Shown here piece after piece: positions 21,293-35,800 of a DNA stretch of 64,000 bases; positions within the stretch are counted from its first letter, which is position 1, and the number at the start of each line of letters is the position of its first letter. The position numbers and the translations under genes were made by a program. The stretch comes from Arenicola marina. Lineage: Eukaryota > Annelida > Polychaeta > Arenicolidae. The notes under the pieces were generated by a model. It was given only the letters and a program-made list of their open reading frames with translations. It had not been told where the DNA came from and made no database searches. The DNA lies in assembly GCA_964019135.1 (NCBI GenBank), contig OZ025248.1, forward strand, positions 56,227,670 to 56,291,669, written 5' to 3'.

Positions 21293-21800
21293 AAGCCGCG
21301 GGCATAGCGTCGTCAGTAACCGTGTATTAACCGCTCTCCCATGGTTCTGTAATTGTACAAAATACAACATCACTGTAGGATCCGAAATTTTGTAGATTTG
21401 GACTACAATTTATCTTCATTGGCCGGAGCAATGTACTACTTGGGACACTTTTTTCGCAAACCCATTTCGTGTAATTCAGTAAGAGATATTTTCTTAATGT
21501 ATGGAAGAGGTATGGAAGCTTTTAGTGACCAGCTTGGGGGAAAGGGTTTCTTTATTCAAAGAGACTGAGATGGATATATCTGGTTACTAGTATAAAAATG
21601 AATATTTCCTGTTTAAATTAGACGACTATTAAGCATCAAAGAGTCGATCTGGAGAAGTAACTTCATGAAGGGATTCAGTCGTTCGTTTTAGTCCGTCACC
21701 AGCGAAACAAGCCTGTACCTATATTGGCCTGTCTAGGATATTGAAGTTTTTGCTGAAATGTGAGGCAAGTGACAATTTAATAAAGAGGCACCTGTACCTA
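21293..21800 (+). other. Probable DDX18 3' untranslated region
   Basis: AT-richer unique sequence following the TGA, without open frames of note, up to a canonical AATAAA. The extent is inferred; the cleavage site cannot be placed exactly. Confidence 0.6.
21779..21784 (+). terminator. Candidate polyadenylation signal AATAAA
   Basis: First AATAAA downstream of the DDX18 stop, about 490 bases away. Inferred to end the transcript before the giant array that begins about 1.45 kb further on. Confidence 0.55.
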
Positions 21801-23244
21801 TACATCAAACTGAATTTCGGAGTTTTTTTCACACATTATTTTGACGTCCCATCCAACCAAGAAATACCTAAATAGATGGAGAGAGAATTAATTTACCAAC
21901 CACTGGGACTCGGTTCTTTTTTCTTTTGAGTAGTAAACCATTTTTCGTATTTTTAAGAACTATGGTCCGGTTAGGGCGAGAGCGTATCGTCATTGTTAAA
22001 TACCGAGAGCAGCGCCAACTAAAACCAAAAACGGTGCACATTGGCAGGAATCCAAAATGGTTGACAACCACATGAGCTTGTCTCTGTGGGGTTCCGCATA
22101 GTTTTTACCAGTATTGTGTGGGATAAGATGGGAAGGGAACCACACCTATTAGAGAAGCAGTTTGTTGTTTCTTGATGAGACCCGATGCCTGCCAGCTTCC
22201 ACTGTCATCGCACGTGATTGATTTATTTACCATAGTACCCATCACATTATCAATCTTTATGGTTTTTAGCGAGAATCACCGACGAAGGTGGCACGCTACC
22301 AGCGTGACTTTCACTTGGAGGTCAACCACCTTGTTGTCAAGTCAAGTCAGACAAACATTCACTTATTCCTGAAGGCAGGCCGGAGATCTTATCACGTGCT
22401 CTCGTCACCTGGGAGAATCTACCGTAATTTTACCGCTTCGTAATTTTCGTTGCGAACCATACCTGAGGCAGTTTAGGCGGCACTTTCAACCGGTTGTGTT
22501 CAGGTGAAATTGCTAATATAAAATATGATGCTAATGAAGTGAAATTATACTTTGATTGTTTTGGGTCTAGAAATCTCGTGGGACAATGCTGCGCCATTGT
22601 TGGATGGAGCCGACCCCAGGCCGCGACCCCATGACCCAAGATCAGTCTACTCACGGTGTGATATGTTGTTGTGCCCCCCCACCCCTCCCCCTCCGTATAG
22701 AGTACCTATGACTATACAGTGCTAGATTTGAAGGGGACTACCATAACACTAACTAACATCCATCCATCTTGTAGGGAAAACTCGACTTTTAGGTGGCAAG
22801 CAGATTAATTTATAAAACGTTTTTTTTTCGTTCTGTTGACATTGAACGCGGTCCCCATTTTTCAACCTACGTACGCGGAACCATAAAACACCCCGCTTCT
22901 TTTTTTCCTCTTCCATAGACCGTAACAATCCAACCATAATTCAATTAAAAACATACCTCTCTTTTTTTTCGCGTGTTTTTTTATAGTTATATGGCGATTT
23001 TAGTGGTGCCAAAAAGAACTGTTTCGAGGCGCCCAGAGGGAGGACATAACTCTCATGTCTAACAAACGTTAGGTGGATAGGGGTTGATATGACTAGAGGA
23101 AGAAATGTCAATGGCAGTGCTCACTCCTTCTACATGCTACGTGGAGGCCCCTATACTGTGATCGTTCGTTCCAGTCTTTTGCTAGTTATTTATTTGATCT
23201 GTATTTTTACGGCTCATGGGAGCGCTCACATTGCGTTTCATTGT
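21801..23244. other. Intergenic unique DNA
   Basis: No exon, RNA gene or known repeat is recognised. AT-rich with short poly-C (near 22674) and poly-T stretches. It separates the DDX18 3' end from the 17-bp satellite. Confidence 0.5.
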
Positions 23245-23859
23245 ATCGTTATGGCCTTCCCATTGGCCCATCTTTCCCTTGGCCCATCAACCCCACATCG
23301 GATTATCTTTTTTCGCTGGCCTATTCCCAACGGTCCATCTTTCCCAGTGGTCCATCTTTCCCATTGGTCTATCTTTCTCAGTGGTCCATCTTTCCCAATG
23401 GTCCATCTTTCCCATTGGTCGATCTTTTCCAGTGTTCCATCTTTCCCATTGATCGATCAGTCCCATTGGTCCATTCTCAGTGGTCCATCTTTCCCATTGG
23501 TCTATCTTTCCCATTGGTCCATCTTTCCCATTGGTTCTTTTTTTCCAGTGGTCCATCTTTCCCAGTGGTCCATCTTTCCCATTGGTCCATCTTTCCCATT
23601 GGTTCATTTTTTCCAGTGGTCCATCTTTCCCAGTGGTCTATCTTTCCCATTGGTCCATCTTTCCCATTGGTTCATTTTTTCCAGTGGTCCATCTTTCCCA
23701 TTGATTGATCAGTCCCATTGGTCGATCTTTCCCATTGGTTCATTTTTTCCAGTGGTCCATCTTTCCCAGTGGTCCATCTTTCCCAGTGGTCTATCTTTCC
23801 CAGTGGTCCATCTTTCCCAGTGGTCCATCTTTCCCAGTGGTCAATCTTTCCCATCGGTC

Positions 23860-26800
23860 CATCTTTCCATTTCCATTTCATTTTTTTCAGTGGTCCATCT
23901 TTCCCATTGATCGATCAGTCCCATTAGTCGATCTTTCCCATTGGTTCATTTTTTCCAGTGGTCCATCTTTCCCATTGGTCCATCTTTCCCATTGGTTCAT
24001 TTTTTCCAGTGGTCCATCTTTCCCAGTGGTCTATCTTTCCCATTGGTCCATCTTTCCCATTGGTTCATTTTTTCCAGTGGTCCATCTTTCCCATTGATCG
24101 CTCAGTCCCATTGGTCGATCTTTCCCATTGGTTCATTTTTTCCAGTGGTCCATCTTTCCCAGTGGTCCATCTTTCCCAGTGGTTCATTTTTTCCAGGGGT
24201 CCATCTTTCCCAGTGGTCTATCTTTCCCATTGGTCCATCTTTCCCATTGGTTCATTTTTTCCAGTGGTCCATCTTTCCCATTGATCGATCAGTCCCATTG
24301 GTCGATCTTTCCCATTGGTTCATTTTTTCCAGTGGTCCATCTTTCTCAGTGGTCCATCTTTCCCAGTGGTCTATCTTTCCCAGTGGTCCATCTTTCCCAG
24401 TGGTCCATCTTTCCCAGTGGTCAATCTTTCCCATCGGTCCATCTTTCCATTTCCAATTCATTTTTTCCAGTGGTCCATCTTTCCCATTGATCGATCAGTC
24501 CCATTGGTCGATCTTTCCCATTGGTTCATTTTTTCCAGTGGTCCATCTTTCCCAGTGGTCTATCTTTCCCATTGGTCCATCTTTCCCATTGGTTCATTTT
24601 TTCCAGTGGTCCATCTTTCCCATTGATCGATCAGTCCCATTGGTCCATCTTTCTCAGTTGTCCATCTTTCCCAGTGGTCTATCTTTCCCATTGGTCCATC
24701 TTTCCCATTGGTCCATTTTTTTCAGTGGCCCATCTTTCCCATTGGTCCATCTTTCCCATTGGTTAATTTTTTCCATTGGTCCATCTTTCCCAGTGGTCTA
24801 TCTATCCCATTGGTCCATCTTTCCCATTGGTTCATTTTTTCCAGTGGTCCATCTTTCCCAATGGTCTATCTTTCCCATTGGTCCATCTCTTCCATTGGTC
24901 CATTTTTTCCAGTGGTCCATCTTTCCCATTGGTCCATCTTTCTCATTGGTTCATTTTTTCCAGTGGTCCATCTTTCCCAATGGTCTATCTTTCCCATTGG
25001 TCCATCTATCCCATTGGTTCTTTTTATCCAGTGGTCCATCTTTCCCAGTGGTCTATCTTTCCCATTGGTCCATCTTTCCCATTGGTTCAGCTTTCTTAGT
25101 GGTCCATCTTTCCCAATGGTCCATCTTTCCCATTGGTCCATCTTTCCCATTGGTTCATTTTTTCCAGTGGTCCATCTTTCCCATTGATCGATCAGTCCCA
25201 TTGGTCGATCTTTCTCAGTTGTCCATCTTTCCCAGTGGTCTATCTTTCCCATTGGTCCATCTTTCCCATTGGTTCATTTTTTCCAGTGGCCCATCTTTCC
25301 CATTGGTCCATCTTTCCCATTGGTTAATTTTTTCCAGTGGTCCATCTTTCCCAGTGGTCTATCTTTCCCATTGGTCCATCTTTCCCATTGGTTCATTTTT
25401 TCCAGTGGTCCATCTTTCCCAGTGGTCCATCTTTCCCATTGGTCCATTTTTTCCAGTGGTCCATCTTTCCCATTAGTCCATCTTTCTCATTGGTTCATTT
25501 TTTCCAGTGGTCCATCTTTCCCAATGGTCTATCTTTCCCATTGGTCCCTCTTTCCCATTGGTTAATTTTTTCCAGTGGTCCATCTTTCTCAGTGGTCCAT
25601 CTTTCCCATTGATCGATCAGTCCCATTGGTCGATCTTTCCCATTGGTCCATTTTTTCCAGTTGTCCATCTTTCCCAGTGGTCTATCTTTCCCATTGGTCC
25701 ATCTTTCCCATTGGTTCATTTTTTCCAGTGGTCCATCTTTCCCATTGATAGATCAGTCCCATTGGTCGATCTTTCCCATTGGTTCATTTTTTCCAGTGGT
25801 CCATCTTTCCCAGTGGTCTATCTTTCCCATTGGTCCATCTTTCCCATTGGTTCATTTTTTCCAGTGGTCCATCTTTCCCATTGATCGATCAGTCCCATTG
25901 GTCGATCTTTCTCAGTTGTCCATCTTTCCCAGTGGTCTATCTTTCCCATTGGTCCATCTTTCCCATTGGTCCATCTTTCCCATTGGTCGATCTTCCCCAT
26001 TGGTCCATCTTTCTCAGTTGTCCATCTTTCCCAGTGGTCTATCTTTCCCATTGGTCCATCTTTCCCATTGGTTCATTTTTTCCAGTGGTCCATCTTTCCC
26101 AGTGGTCTATCTTTCCCATTGGTCCATCTATCCCAATGGTTCTTTTTATCCAGTGGTCCATCTTTCCCAGTGGTCTATCTTTCCCATTGGTCCATCTATC
26201 CCAATGGTTCTTTTTATCCAGTGGTCCATCTTTCCCAGTGGTCTATCTTTCCCATTGGTCCATTTTTCCATTGGTCCATCTTTCCCATTGGTCCATCTTT
26301 CCCAGTGGTCCAGCTTTCTCAGTGGTCCATCTTTCCCAGTGGTCCATCTTTCCCATTGGTCCATCTTTCCCATTGGTCCATTTTCCCATTGGTCCATTTT
26401 CCCATTGGTTCATCTTTCCCATTGGTCCATCTTTTCCAGTGGTCCATCTTTCCCAGTGGTCCATCTTTCCCATTGGTCCATCTTTCCCATTGGTCCATTT
26501 TCCCATTGGTCCATCTTTCCCGTTGGTCCATCTTTCCCATTGGTCCATCTTTCCCATTGTTCCATCTTTCCCATTGGTTCATTTTTTCCTGTGGTCCATC
26601 TTTTCCAGTGGTCCATCTTTCCCATTGGTCCATCTTTCCCAGTGGTCAATCTTTCCCATCGGTCCATCTTTCCATTTCCATTTCATTTTTTTCAGTGGTC
26701 CATCTTTCCCATTGATCGATCAGTCCCATTAGTCGATCTTTCCCATTGGTTCATTTTTTCCAGTGGTCCATCTTTCCCAGTGGTCTATCTTTCCCATTGG

Positions 26801-29800
26801 TCCATCTTTCCCATTGGTTCATTTTTTCCAGTGGTCCATCTTTCCCATTGATCGCTCAGTCCCATTGGTCGATCTTTCCCATTGGTTCATTTTTTCCAGT
26901 GGTCCATCTTTCCCAGTGGTCCATCTTTCCCAGTGGTCCATCTTTCCCAATGGTCCATCTTTCCCATTGGTCGATCTTTTCCAGTGTTCCATCTTTCCCA
27001 TTGATCGATCAGTCCCATTGGTCCATTCTCAGTGGTCCATCTTTCCCATTGGTCTATCTTTCCCATTGGTCCATCTTTCCCATTGGTTCTTTTTTTTCAG
27101 TGGTCCATCTTTCCCAGTGGTCCATCTTTCCCATTGGTCCATCTTTCCCATTGGTTCATTTTTTCCAGTCGTCCATCTTTCCCAGTGGTCTATCTCCCAT
27201 TGGTCCATCTTTCCCATTGGTTCATTTTTTCCAGTGGTCCATCTTTCCCATTGATCGATCAGTCCCATTGGTCGATCTTTCCCATTGGTTCATTTTTTCC
27301 AGTGGTCCATCTTTTCCAGTGGTCCATCTTTCCCAGTGGTCTATCTTTCCCAGTGGTCCATCTTTCCCAGTGGTCTATCTTTCCCAGTGGTCAATCTTTC
27401 CCATCGGTCCATCTTTCCATTTCCATTTCATTTTTTTCAGTGGTCCATCTTTCCCATTGATCGATCAGTCCCATTGGTCGATCTTTCCCATTGGTTCATT
27501 TTTTCCAGTGGTCCATCTTTCCCATTGGTCCATCTTTCCCATTGGTTCATTTTTTCCAGTGGTCCATCTTTCCCAGTGGTCTATCTTTCCCATTGGTCCA
27601 TCTTTCCCATTGGTTCATTTTTTCCAGTGGTCCATCTTTCCCATTGATCGCTCAGTCCCATTGGTCGATCTTTCCCATTGGTTCATTTTTTCCAGTGGTC
27701 CATCTTTCCCTGTGGTCCATCTTTCCCAGTGGTTCATTTTTTCCAGGGGTCCATCTTTCCCAGTGGTCTATCTTTCCCATTGGTCCATCTTTCCCATTGG
27801 TTCATTTTTTCCAGTGGTCCATCTTTCCCATTAATCGATCAGTCCCATTGGTCGATCTTTCCCATTGGTTCATTTTTTCCAGTGGTCCATCTTTCTCAGT
27901 GGTCCATCTTTCCCAGTGGTCTATCTTTCCCAGTGGTCCATCTTTCCCAGTGGTCCATCTTTCCCAGTGGTCAATCTTTCCCATCGGTCCATCTTTCCAT
28001 TTCCATTTCATTTTTTTCAGTGGTCCATCTTTCCCATTGATCGATCAGTCCCATTAGTCGATCTTTCCCATTGGTTCATTTTTTCCAGTGGTCCATCTTT
28101 CCCAGTGGTCTATCTTTCCCATTGGTCCATCTTTCCCATTGGTTCATTTTTTCCAGTGGTCCATCTTTCCCATTGATCGCTCAGTCCCATTGGTCGATCT
28201 TTCCCATTGGTTCATTTTTTCCAGTGGTCCATCTTTCCCAGTGGTCCATCTTTCCCAGTGGTCCATCTTTCCCAATGGTCCATCTTTCCCATTGGTCGAT
28301 CTTTTCCAGTGTTCCATCTTTCCCATTGATCGATCAGTCCCATTGGTCCATTCTCAGTGGTCCATCTTTCCCATTGGTCTATCTTTCCCATTGGTCCATC
28401 TTTCCCATTGGTTCTTTTTTTTCAGTGGTCCATCTTTCCCAGTGGTCCATCTTTCCCATTGGTCCATCTTTCCCATTGGTTCATTTTTTCCAGTCGTCCA
28501 TCTTTCCCAGTGGTCTATCTCCCATTGGTCCATCTTTCCCATTGGTTCATTTTTTCCAGTGGTCCATCTTTCCCATTGATCGATCAGTCCCATTGGTCGA
28601 TCTTTCCCATTGGTTCATTTTTTCCAGTGGTCCATCTTTTCCAGTGGTCCATCTTTCCCAGTGGTCTATCTTTCCCAGTGGTCCATCTTTCCCAGTGGTC
28701 TATCTTTCCCAGTGGTCAATCTTTCCCATCGGTCCATCTTTCCATTTCCATTTCATTTTTTTCAGTGGTCCATCTTTCCCATTGATCGATCAGTCCCATT
28801 GGTCGATCTTTCCCATTGGTTCATTTTTTCCAGTGGTCCATCTTTCCCATTGGTCCATCTTTCCCATTGGTTCATTTTTTCCAGTGGTCCATCTTTCCCA
28901 GTGGTCTATCTTTCCCATTGGTCCATCTTTCCCATTGGTTCATTTTTTCCAGTGGTCCATCTTTCCCATTGATCGCTCAGTCCCATTGGTCGATCTTTCC
29001 CATTGGTTCATTTTTTCCAGTGGTCCATCTTTCCCTGTGGTCCATCTTTCCCAGTGGTTCATTTTTTCCAGGGGTCCATCTTTCCCAGTGGTCTATCTTT
29101 CCCATTGGTCCATCTTTCCCATTGGTTCATTTTTTCCAGTGGTCCATCTTTCCCATTAATCGATCAGTCCCATTGGTCGATCTTTCCCATTGGTTCATTT
29201 TTTCCAGTGGTCCATCTTTCTCAGTGGTCCATCTTTCCCAGTGGTCTATCTTTCCCAGTGGTCCATCTTTCCCAGTGGTCCATCTTTCCCAGTGGTCAAT
29301 CTTTCCCATCGGTCCATCTTTCCATTTCCAATTCATTTTTTCCAGTGGTCCATCTTTCCCATTGATCGATCAGTCCCATTGGTCGATCTTTCCCATTGGT
29401 TCATTTTTTCCAGTGGTCCATCTTTCCCAGTGGTCTATCTTTCCCATTGGTCCATCTTTCCCATTGGTTCATTTTTTCCAGTGGTCCATCTTTCCCATTG
29501 ATCGATCAGTCCCATTGGTCGATCTTTCTCAGTTGTCCATCTTTCCCAGTGGTCTATCTTTCCCATTGGTCCATCTTTCCCATTGGTCCATTTTTTCCAG
29601 TGGCCCATCTTTCCCATTGGTCCATCTTTCCCATTGGTTAATTTTTTCCAGTGGTCCATCTTTCCCAGTGGTCTATCTATCCCATTGGTCCATCTTTCCC
29701 ATTGGTTCATTTTTTCCAGTGGTCCATCTTTCCCAATGGTCTATCTTTCCCATTGGTCCATCTTTCCCATTGGTCCATTTTTTCCAGTGGTCCATCTTTC

Positions 29801-32800
29801 CCATTGGTCCATCTTTCTCATTGGTTCATTTTTTCCAGTGGTCCATCTTTCCCAATGGTCTATCTTTCCCATTGGTCCATCTATCCCATTGGTTCTTTTT
29901 ATCCAGTGGTCCATCTTTCCCAGTGGTCTATCTTTCCCATTGGTCCATCTTTCCCATTGGTCCAGCTTTCTTAGTGGTCCATCTTTCCCATTGGTCCATC
30001 TTTCCCATTGGTTCATTTTTTCCAGTGGTCCATCTTTCCCATTGATCGATCAGTCCCATTGGTCGATCTTTCTCAGTTGTCCATCTTTCCCAGTGGTCTA
30101 TCTTTCCCATTGGTCCATCTTTCCCATTGGTCCATAATTTCCAGTGGCCCATCTTTCCCATTGGTCCATCTTTCCCATTGGTTAATTTTTTCCAGTGGTC
30201 CATCTTTCCCAGTGGTCTATCTTTCCCATTGGTCCATCTTTCCCATTGGTTCATTTTTTCCAGTGGTCCATCTTTCCCAGTGGTCTATCTTTCCCATTGG
30301 TCCATCTTTCCCATTGGTTCATTTTTTCCAGTGGTCCATCTTTCCCATTGATAGATCAGTCCCATTGGTCGATCTTTCCCATTGGTTCATTTTTTCCAGT
30401 GGTCCATCTTTCCCAGTGGTCTATCTTTCCCATTGGTCCATCTTTCCCATTGGTTCATTTTTTCCAGTGGTCCATCTTTCCCATTGATCGATCAGTCCCA
30501 TTGGTCGATCTTTCTCAGTTGTCCATCTTTCCCAGTGGTCCATCTTTCCCAGTGGTCTATCTTTCCCATTGGTCCATCTTTCCCATTGGTTCATTTTTTC
30601 CAGTGGTCCATCTTTCCCAGTGGTCTATCTTTCCCATTGGTCCATCTATCCCATTGGTTCTTTTTATCCAGTGGTCCATCTTTCCCAGTGGTCTATCTTT
30701 CCCATTGGTTCATCTTTCCCATTGGTCCAGCTTTCTTAGTGGTACATCTTTCCCATTGGTCCATTTTTCCATTGGTCCATCTTTCCCATTGGTCCATCTT
30801 TCCCAGTGGTCCAGCTTTCTCAGTGGTCCATCTTTCCCAGTGGTCCATCTTTCCCATTGGTCCATCTTTCCCATTGGTCCATTTTCCCATTGGTCCATTT
30901 TCCCATTGGTTCATCTTTCCCATTGGTCCATCTTTTCCAGTGGTCCATCTTTCCCAGTGGTCCATCTTTCCCATTGGTCCATCTTTCCCATTGGTCCATT
31001 TTCCCATTGGTCCATCTTTCCCATTGGTCCATCTTTCCCATTGGTCCATCTTTCCCATTGGTCCATCTTTCCCATTGTTCCATCTTTCCCATTGGTTCAT
31101 TTTTTCCTGTGGTCCATCTTTTCCAGTGGTCCATCTTTCCCATTGGTCCATCTTTCCCAGTGGTCAATCTTTCCCATCGGTCCATCTTTCCATTTCCATT
31201 TCATTTTTTTCAGTGGTCCATCTTTCCCATTGATCGATCAGTCCCATTAGTCGATCTTTCCCATTGGTTCATTTTTTCCAGTGGTCCATCTTTCCCATTG
31301 GTCCATCTTTCCCATTGGTTCATTTTTTCCAGTGGTCCATCTTTCCCAGTGGTCTATCTTTCCCATTGGTCCATCTTTCCCATTGGTTCATTTTTTCCAG
31401 TGGTCCATCTTTCCCATTGATCGCTCAGTCCCATTGGTCGATCTTTCCCATTGGTTCATTTTTTCCAGTGGTCCATCTTTCCCAGTGGTCCATCTTTCCC
31501 AGTGGTTCATTTTTCCAGGGGTCCATCTTTCCCAGTGGTCTATCTTTCCCATTGGTCCATCTTTCCCATTGGTTCATTTTTTCCAGTGGTCCATCTTTCC
31601 CATTGATCGATCAGTCCCATTGGTCGATCTTTCCCATTGGTTCATTTTTTCCAGTGGTCCATCTTTCTCAGTGGTCCATCTTTCCCAGTGGTCTATCTTT
31701 CCCAGTGGTCCATCTTTCCCAGTGGTCCATCTTTCCCAGTGGTCAATCTTTCCCATCGGTCCATCTTTCCATTTCCAATTCATTTTTTCCAGTGGTCCAT
31801 CTTTCCCATTGATCGATCAGTCCCATTGGTCGATCTTTCCCATTGGTTCATTTTTTCCAGTGGTCCATCTTTCCCAGTGGTCTATCTTTCCCATTGGTCG
31901 ATCTTTCCCATTGGTTCATTTTTTCCAGTGGTCCATCTTTCCCAGTGGTCTATCTTTCCCATTGGTCCATCTTTCCCATTGGTCCATTTTTTCCAGTGGT
32001 CCATTTTTCCCATTGGTCCATCTTTCTCATTGGTTCATTTTTTCCAGTGGTCCATCTTTCCCAATGGTCTATCTTTCCCATTGGTCCATCTATCCCATTG
32101 GTTCTTTTTATCCAGTGGTCCATCTTTCCCAGTGGTCTATCTTTCCCATTGGTCCATCTTTCCCATTGGTCCAGCTTTCTTAGTGGTCCATCTTTCCCAA
32201 TGGTCCATCTTTCCCATTGGTCCATTTTTTCCAGTGGTCCATCTTTCCCATTGGTCCATTTTTTCCAGTGGTCCATCTTTCCCATTGGTCCATCTTTCTC
32301 ATTGGTTCATTTTTTCCAGTGGTCCATCTTTCCCAATGGTCTATCTTTCCCATTGGTCCATCTATCCCATTGGTTCTTTTTATCCAGTGGTCCATCTTTC
32401 CCAGTGGTCTATCTTTCCCATTGGTCCATCTTTCCCATTGGTCCAGCTTTCTTAGTGGTCCATCTTTCCCAATGGTCCATCTTTCCCATTGGTCCATTTT
32501 TTCCAGTGGTCCATCTTTCCCATTGGTCCATCTTTCCCATTGGTCCATTTTTTCCAGTGGTCCATCTTTCCCATTGGTCCATCTTTCCCATTGGTCCATC
32601 TTTCCCATTGGTCCATCTTTCCCATTGGTCCATATTTCCCAGTGGTCCAGCTTTCTCAGTGGTCCATCTTTCCCAGTGGTCCATCTTTCCCATTGGTCCA
32701 TTTTCCCATTGGTCCATTTTCCCATTGGTTCATCTTTCCCATTGGTCCATCTTTTCCAGTGGTCCATCTTTCCCAGTGGTCCATCTTTCCCATTGGTCCA

Positions 32801-35800
32801 TCTTTCCCATTGGTCCATTTTCCCATTGGTCCATCTTTCCCATTGGTCCATCTTTCCCATTGGTCCATCTTTCCCATTGTTCCATCTTTCCCATTGGTTC
32901 ATTTTTTCCTGTGGTCCATCTTTTCCAGTGGTCCATCTTTCCCATTGGTCCATCTTTCCCAGTGGTCAATCTTTCCCATCGGTCCATCTTTCCATTTCCA
33001 TTTCATTTTTTTCAGTGGTCCATCTTTCCCATTGATCGATCAGTCCCATTAGTCGATCTTTTCCATTGGTTCATTTTTTCCAGTGGTCCATCTTTCCCAT
33101 TGGTCCATCTTTCCCATTGGTTCATTTTTTCCAGTGGTCCATCTTTCCCAGTGGTCTATCTTTCCCATTGGTCCATCTTTCCCATTGGTTCATTTTTTCC
33201 AGTGGTCCATCTTTCCCATTGATCGCTCAGTCCCATTGGTCGATCTTTCCCATTGGTTCATTTTTTCCAGTGGTCCATCTTTCCCAGTGGTCCATCTTTC
33301 CCAGTGGTCCATCTTTCCCAATGGTCCATCTTTCCCATTGGTCGATCTTTTCCAGTGTTCCATCTTTCCCATTGATCGATCAGTCCCATTGGTCCATTCT
33401 CAGTGGTCCATCTTTCCCATTGGTCTATCTTTCCCATTGGTCCATCTTTCCCATTGGTTCATTTTTTCCAGTGGTCCATCTTTCCCAGTGGTCCATCTTT
33501 CCCATTGGTCCATCTTTCCCATTGGTTCATTTTTTCCAGTGGTCCATCTTTCCCAGTGGTCTATCTTTCCCATTGGTCCATCTTTCCCATTGGTTCATTT
33601 TTTCCAGTGGTCCATCTTTCCCATTGATCGATCAGTCCCATTGGTCGATCTTTCCCATTGGTTCAATTTTTCCAGTGGTCCATCTTTCCCAGTGGTCCAT
33701 CTTTCCCAGTGGTCTATCTTTCCCAGTGGTCCATCTTTCCCAGTGGTCCATCTTTCCCAGTGGTCAATCTTTCCCATCGGTCCATCTTTCCATTTCCATT
33801 TCATTTTTTTCAGTGGTCCATCTTTCCCATTGATCGATCAGTCCCATTAGTCGATCTTTCCCATTGGTTAATTTTTTCCAGTGGTCCATCTTTCCCATTG
33901 GTCCATCTTTCCCATTGGTTCATTTTTTCCAGTGGTCCATCTTTCCCAGTGGTCTATCTTTCCCATTGGTCCATCTTTCCCATTGGTTCATTTTTTCCAG
34001 TGGTCCATCTTTCCCATTGATCGCTCAGTCCCATTGGTCGATCTTTCCCATTGGTTCATTTTTTCCAGTGGTCCATCTTTCCCTGTGGTCCATCTTTCCC
34101 AGTGGTTCATTTTTTCCAGGGGTCCATCTTTCCCAGTGGTCTATCTTTCCCATTGGTCCATCTTTCCCATTGGTTCATTTTTTCCAGTGGTCCATCTTTC
34201 CCATTATTCGATCAATCCCATTGGTCGATCTTTCCCATTGGTTCATTTTTTCCAGTGGTCCATCTTTCTCAGTGGTCCATCTTTCCCAGTGGTCTATCTT
34301 TCCCAGTGGTCCATCTTTCCCAGTGGTCCATCTTTCCCATCGGTCCATCTTTCCATTTCCAATTCATTTTTTCCAGTGGTCCATCTTTACCATTGATCGA
34401 TCAGTCCCATTGGTCGATCTTTCCCATTGGTTCATTTTTTCCAGTGGTCCATCTTTCCCAGTGGTCTATCTTTCCCATTGGTCCATCTTTCCCATTGGTT
34501 CATTTTTTCCAGTGGTCCATCTTTTCCATTGATCGATCAGTCCCATTGGTCGATCTTTCTCAGTTGTCCATCTTTCCCAGTGGTCTATCTTTCCCATTGG
34601 TCCATCTTTCCCATTGGTCCATTTTTTCCAGTGGCCCATCTTTCCCATTGGTCCATCTTTCCCATTGGTTAATTTTTTCCAGTGGTCCATCTTTCCCAGT
34701 GGTCTATCTATCCCATTGGTCCATCTTTCTCATTGGTTCATTTTTTCCAGTGGTCCATCTTTCCCAATGGTCTATCTTTCCCATTGGTCCATCTTTCCCA
34801 TTGGTCCATTTTTTCCAGTGGTCCATCTTTCCCATTGGTCCATCTTTCTCATTGGTTCATTTTTTCCAGCGGTCCATCTTTCCCAATGGTCTATCTTTCC
34901 CATTGGTCCATCTATCCCATTGGTTCTTTTTATCCAGTGGTCCATCTTTCCCAGTGGTCTATCTTTCCCATTGGTCCATCTTTCCCATTGGTCCAGCTTT
35001 CTTAGTGGTCCATCTTTCCCAATGGCCCATCTTTCCCATTGGTCCATTTTTTCCAGTGGTCCATCTTTCCCATTGGTCCATCTTTCCCATTGGTCCATTT
35101 TTTCCAGTGGTCCATCTTTCCCATTGGTCCATCTTTCCCATTGGTCCATTTTTTCCAGTGGTCCATCTTTCCCATTGGTCCATCTTTCCCATTGGTCCAT
35201 CTTTCCCAGTGGTCCAGCTTTCTCAGTGGTCCATCTTTCCCAGTGGTCCATCTTTCTCATTGGTCCATCTTTCCCATTGGTCCATTTTCCCATTGGTCCA
35301 TTTTCCCATTGGTTCATCTTTCCCATTGGTCCATCTTTTCCAGTGGTCCATCTTTCCCAGTGGTCCATCTTTCCCATGGGTCCATCTTTCCCATTGGTCC
35401 ATTTTCCCATTGGTCCATCTTTCCCATTGGTCCATCTTTCACATTGGTCCATCTTTCCCATTGTTCCATCTTTCCCATTGGTTCATTTTTTCCTGTGGTC
35501 CATCTTTTCCAGTGGTCCATCTTTCCCATTGGTCCATCTTTCCCAGTGGTCAATCTTTCCCATCGGTCCATCTTTCCATTTCCATTTCATTTTTTTCAGT
35601 GGTCCATCTTTCCCATTGATCGATCTGTCCCATTAGTCGATCTTTCCCATTGGTTCATTTTTTCCAGTGGTCCATCTTTCCCATTGGTCCATCTTTCCCA
35701 TTGGTTCATTTTTTCCAGTGGTCCATCTTTCCCAGTGGTCTATCTTTCCCATTGGTCCATCTTTCCCATTGGTTCATTTTTTCCAGTGGTCCATCTTTCC

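Noticed and set aside
22749-22937. Small Lys/Arg-rich minus-strand open frame.
   Set aside because: No recognisable domain, low-complexity edges, no splice or start context.
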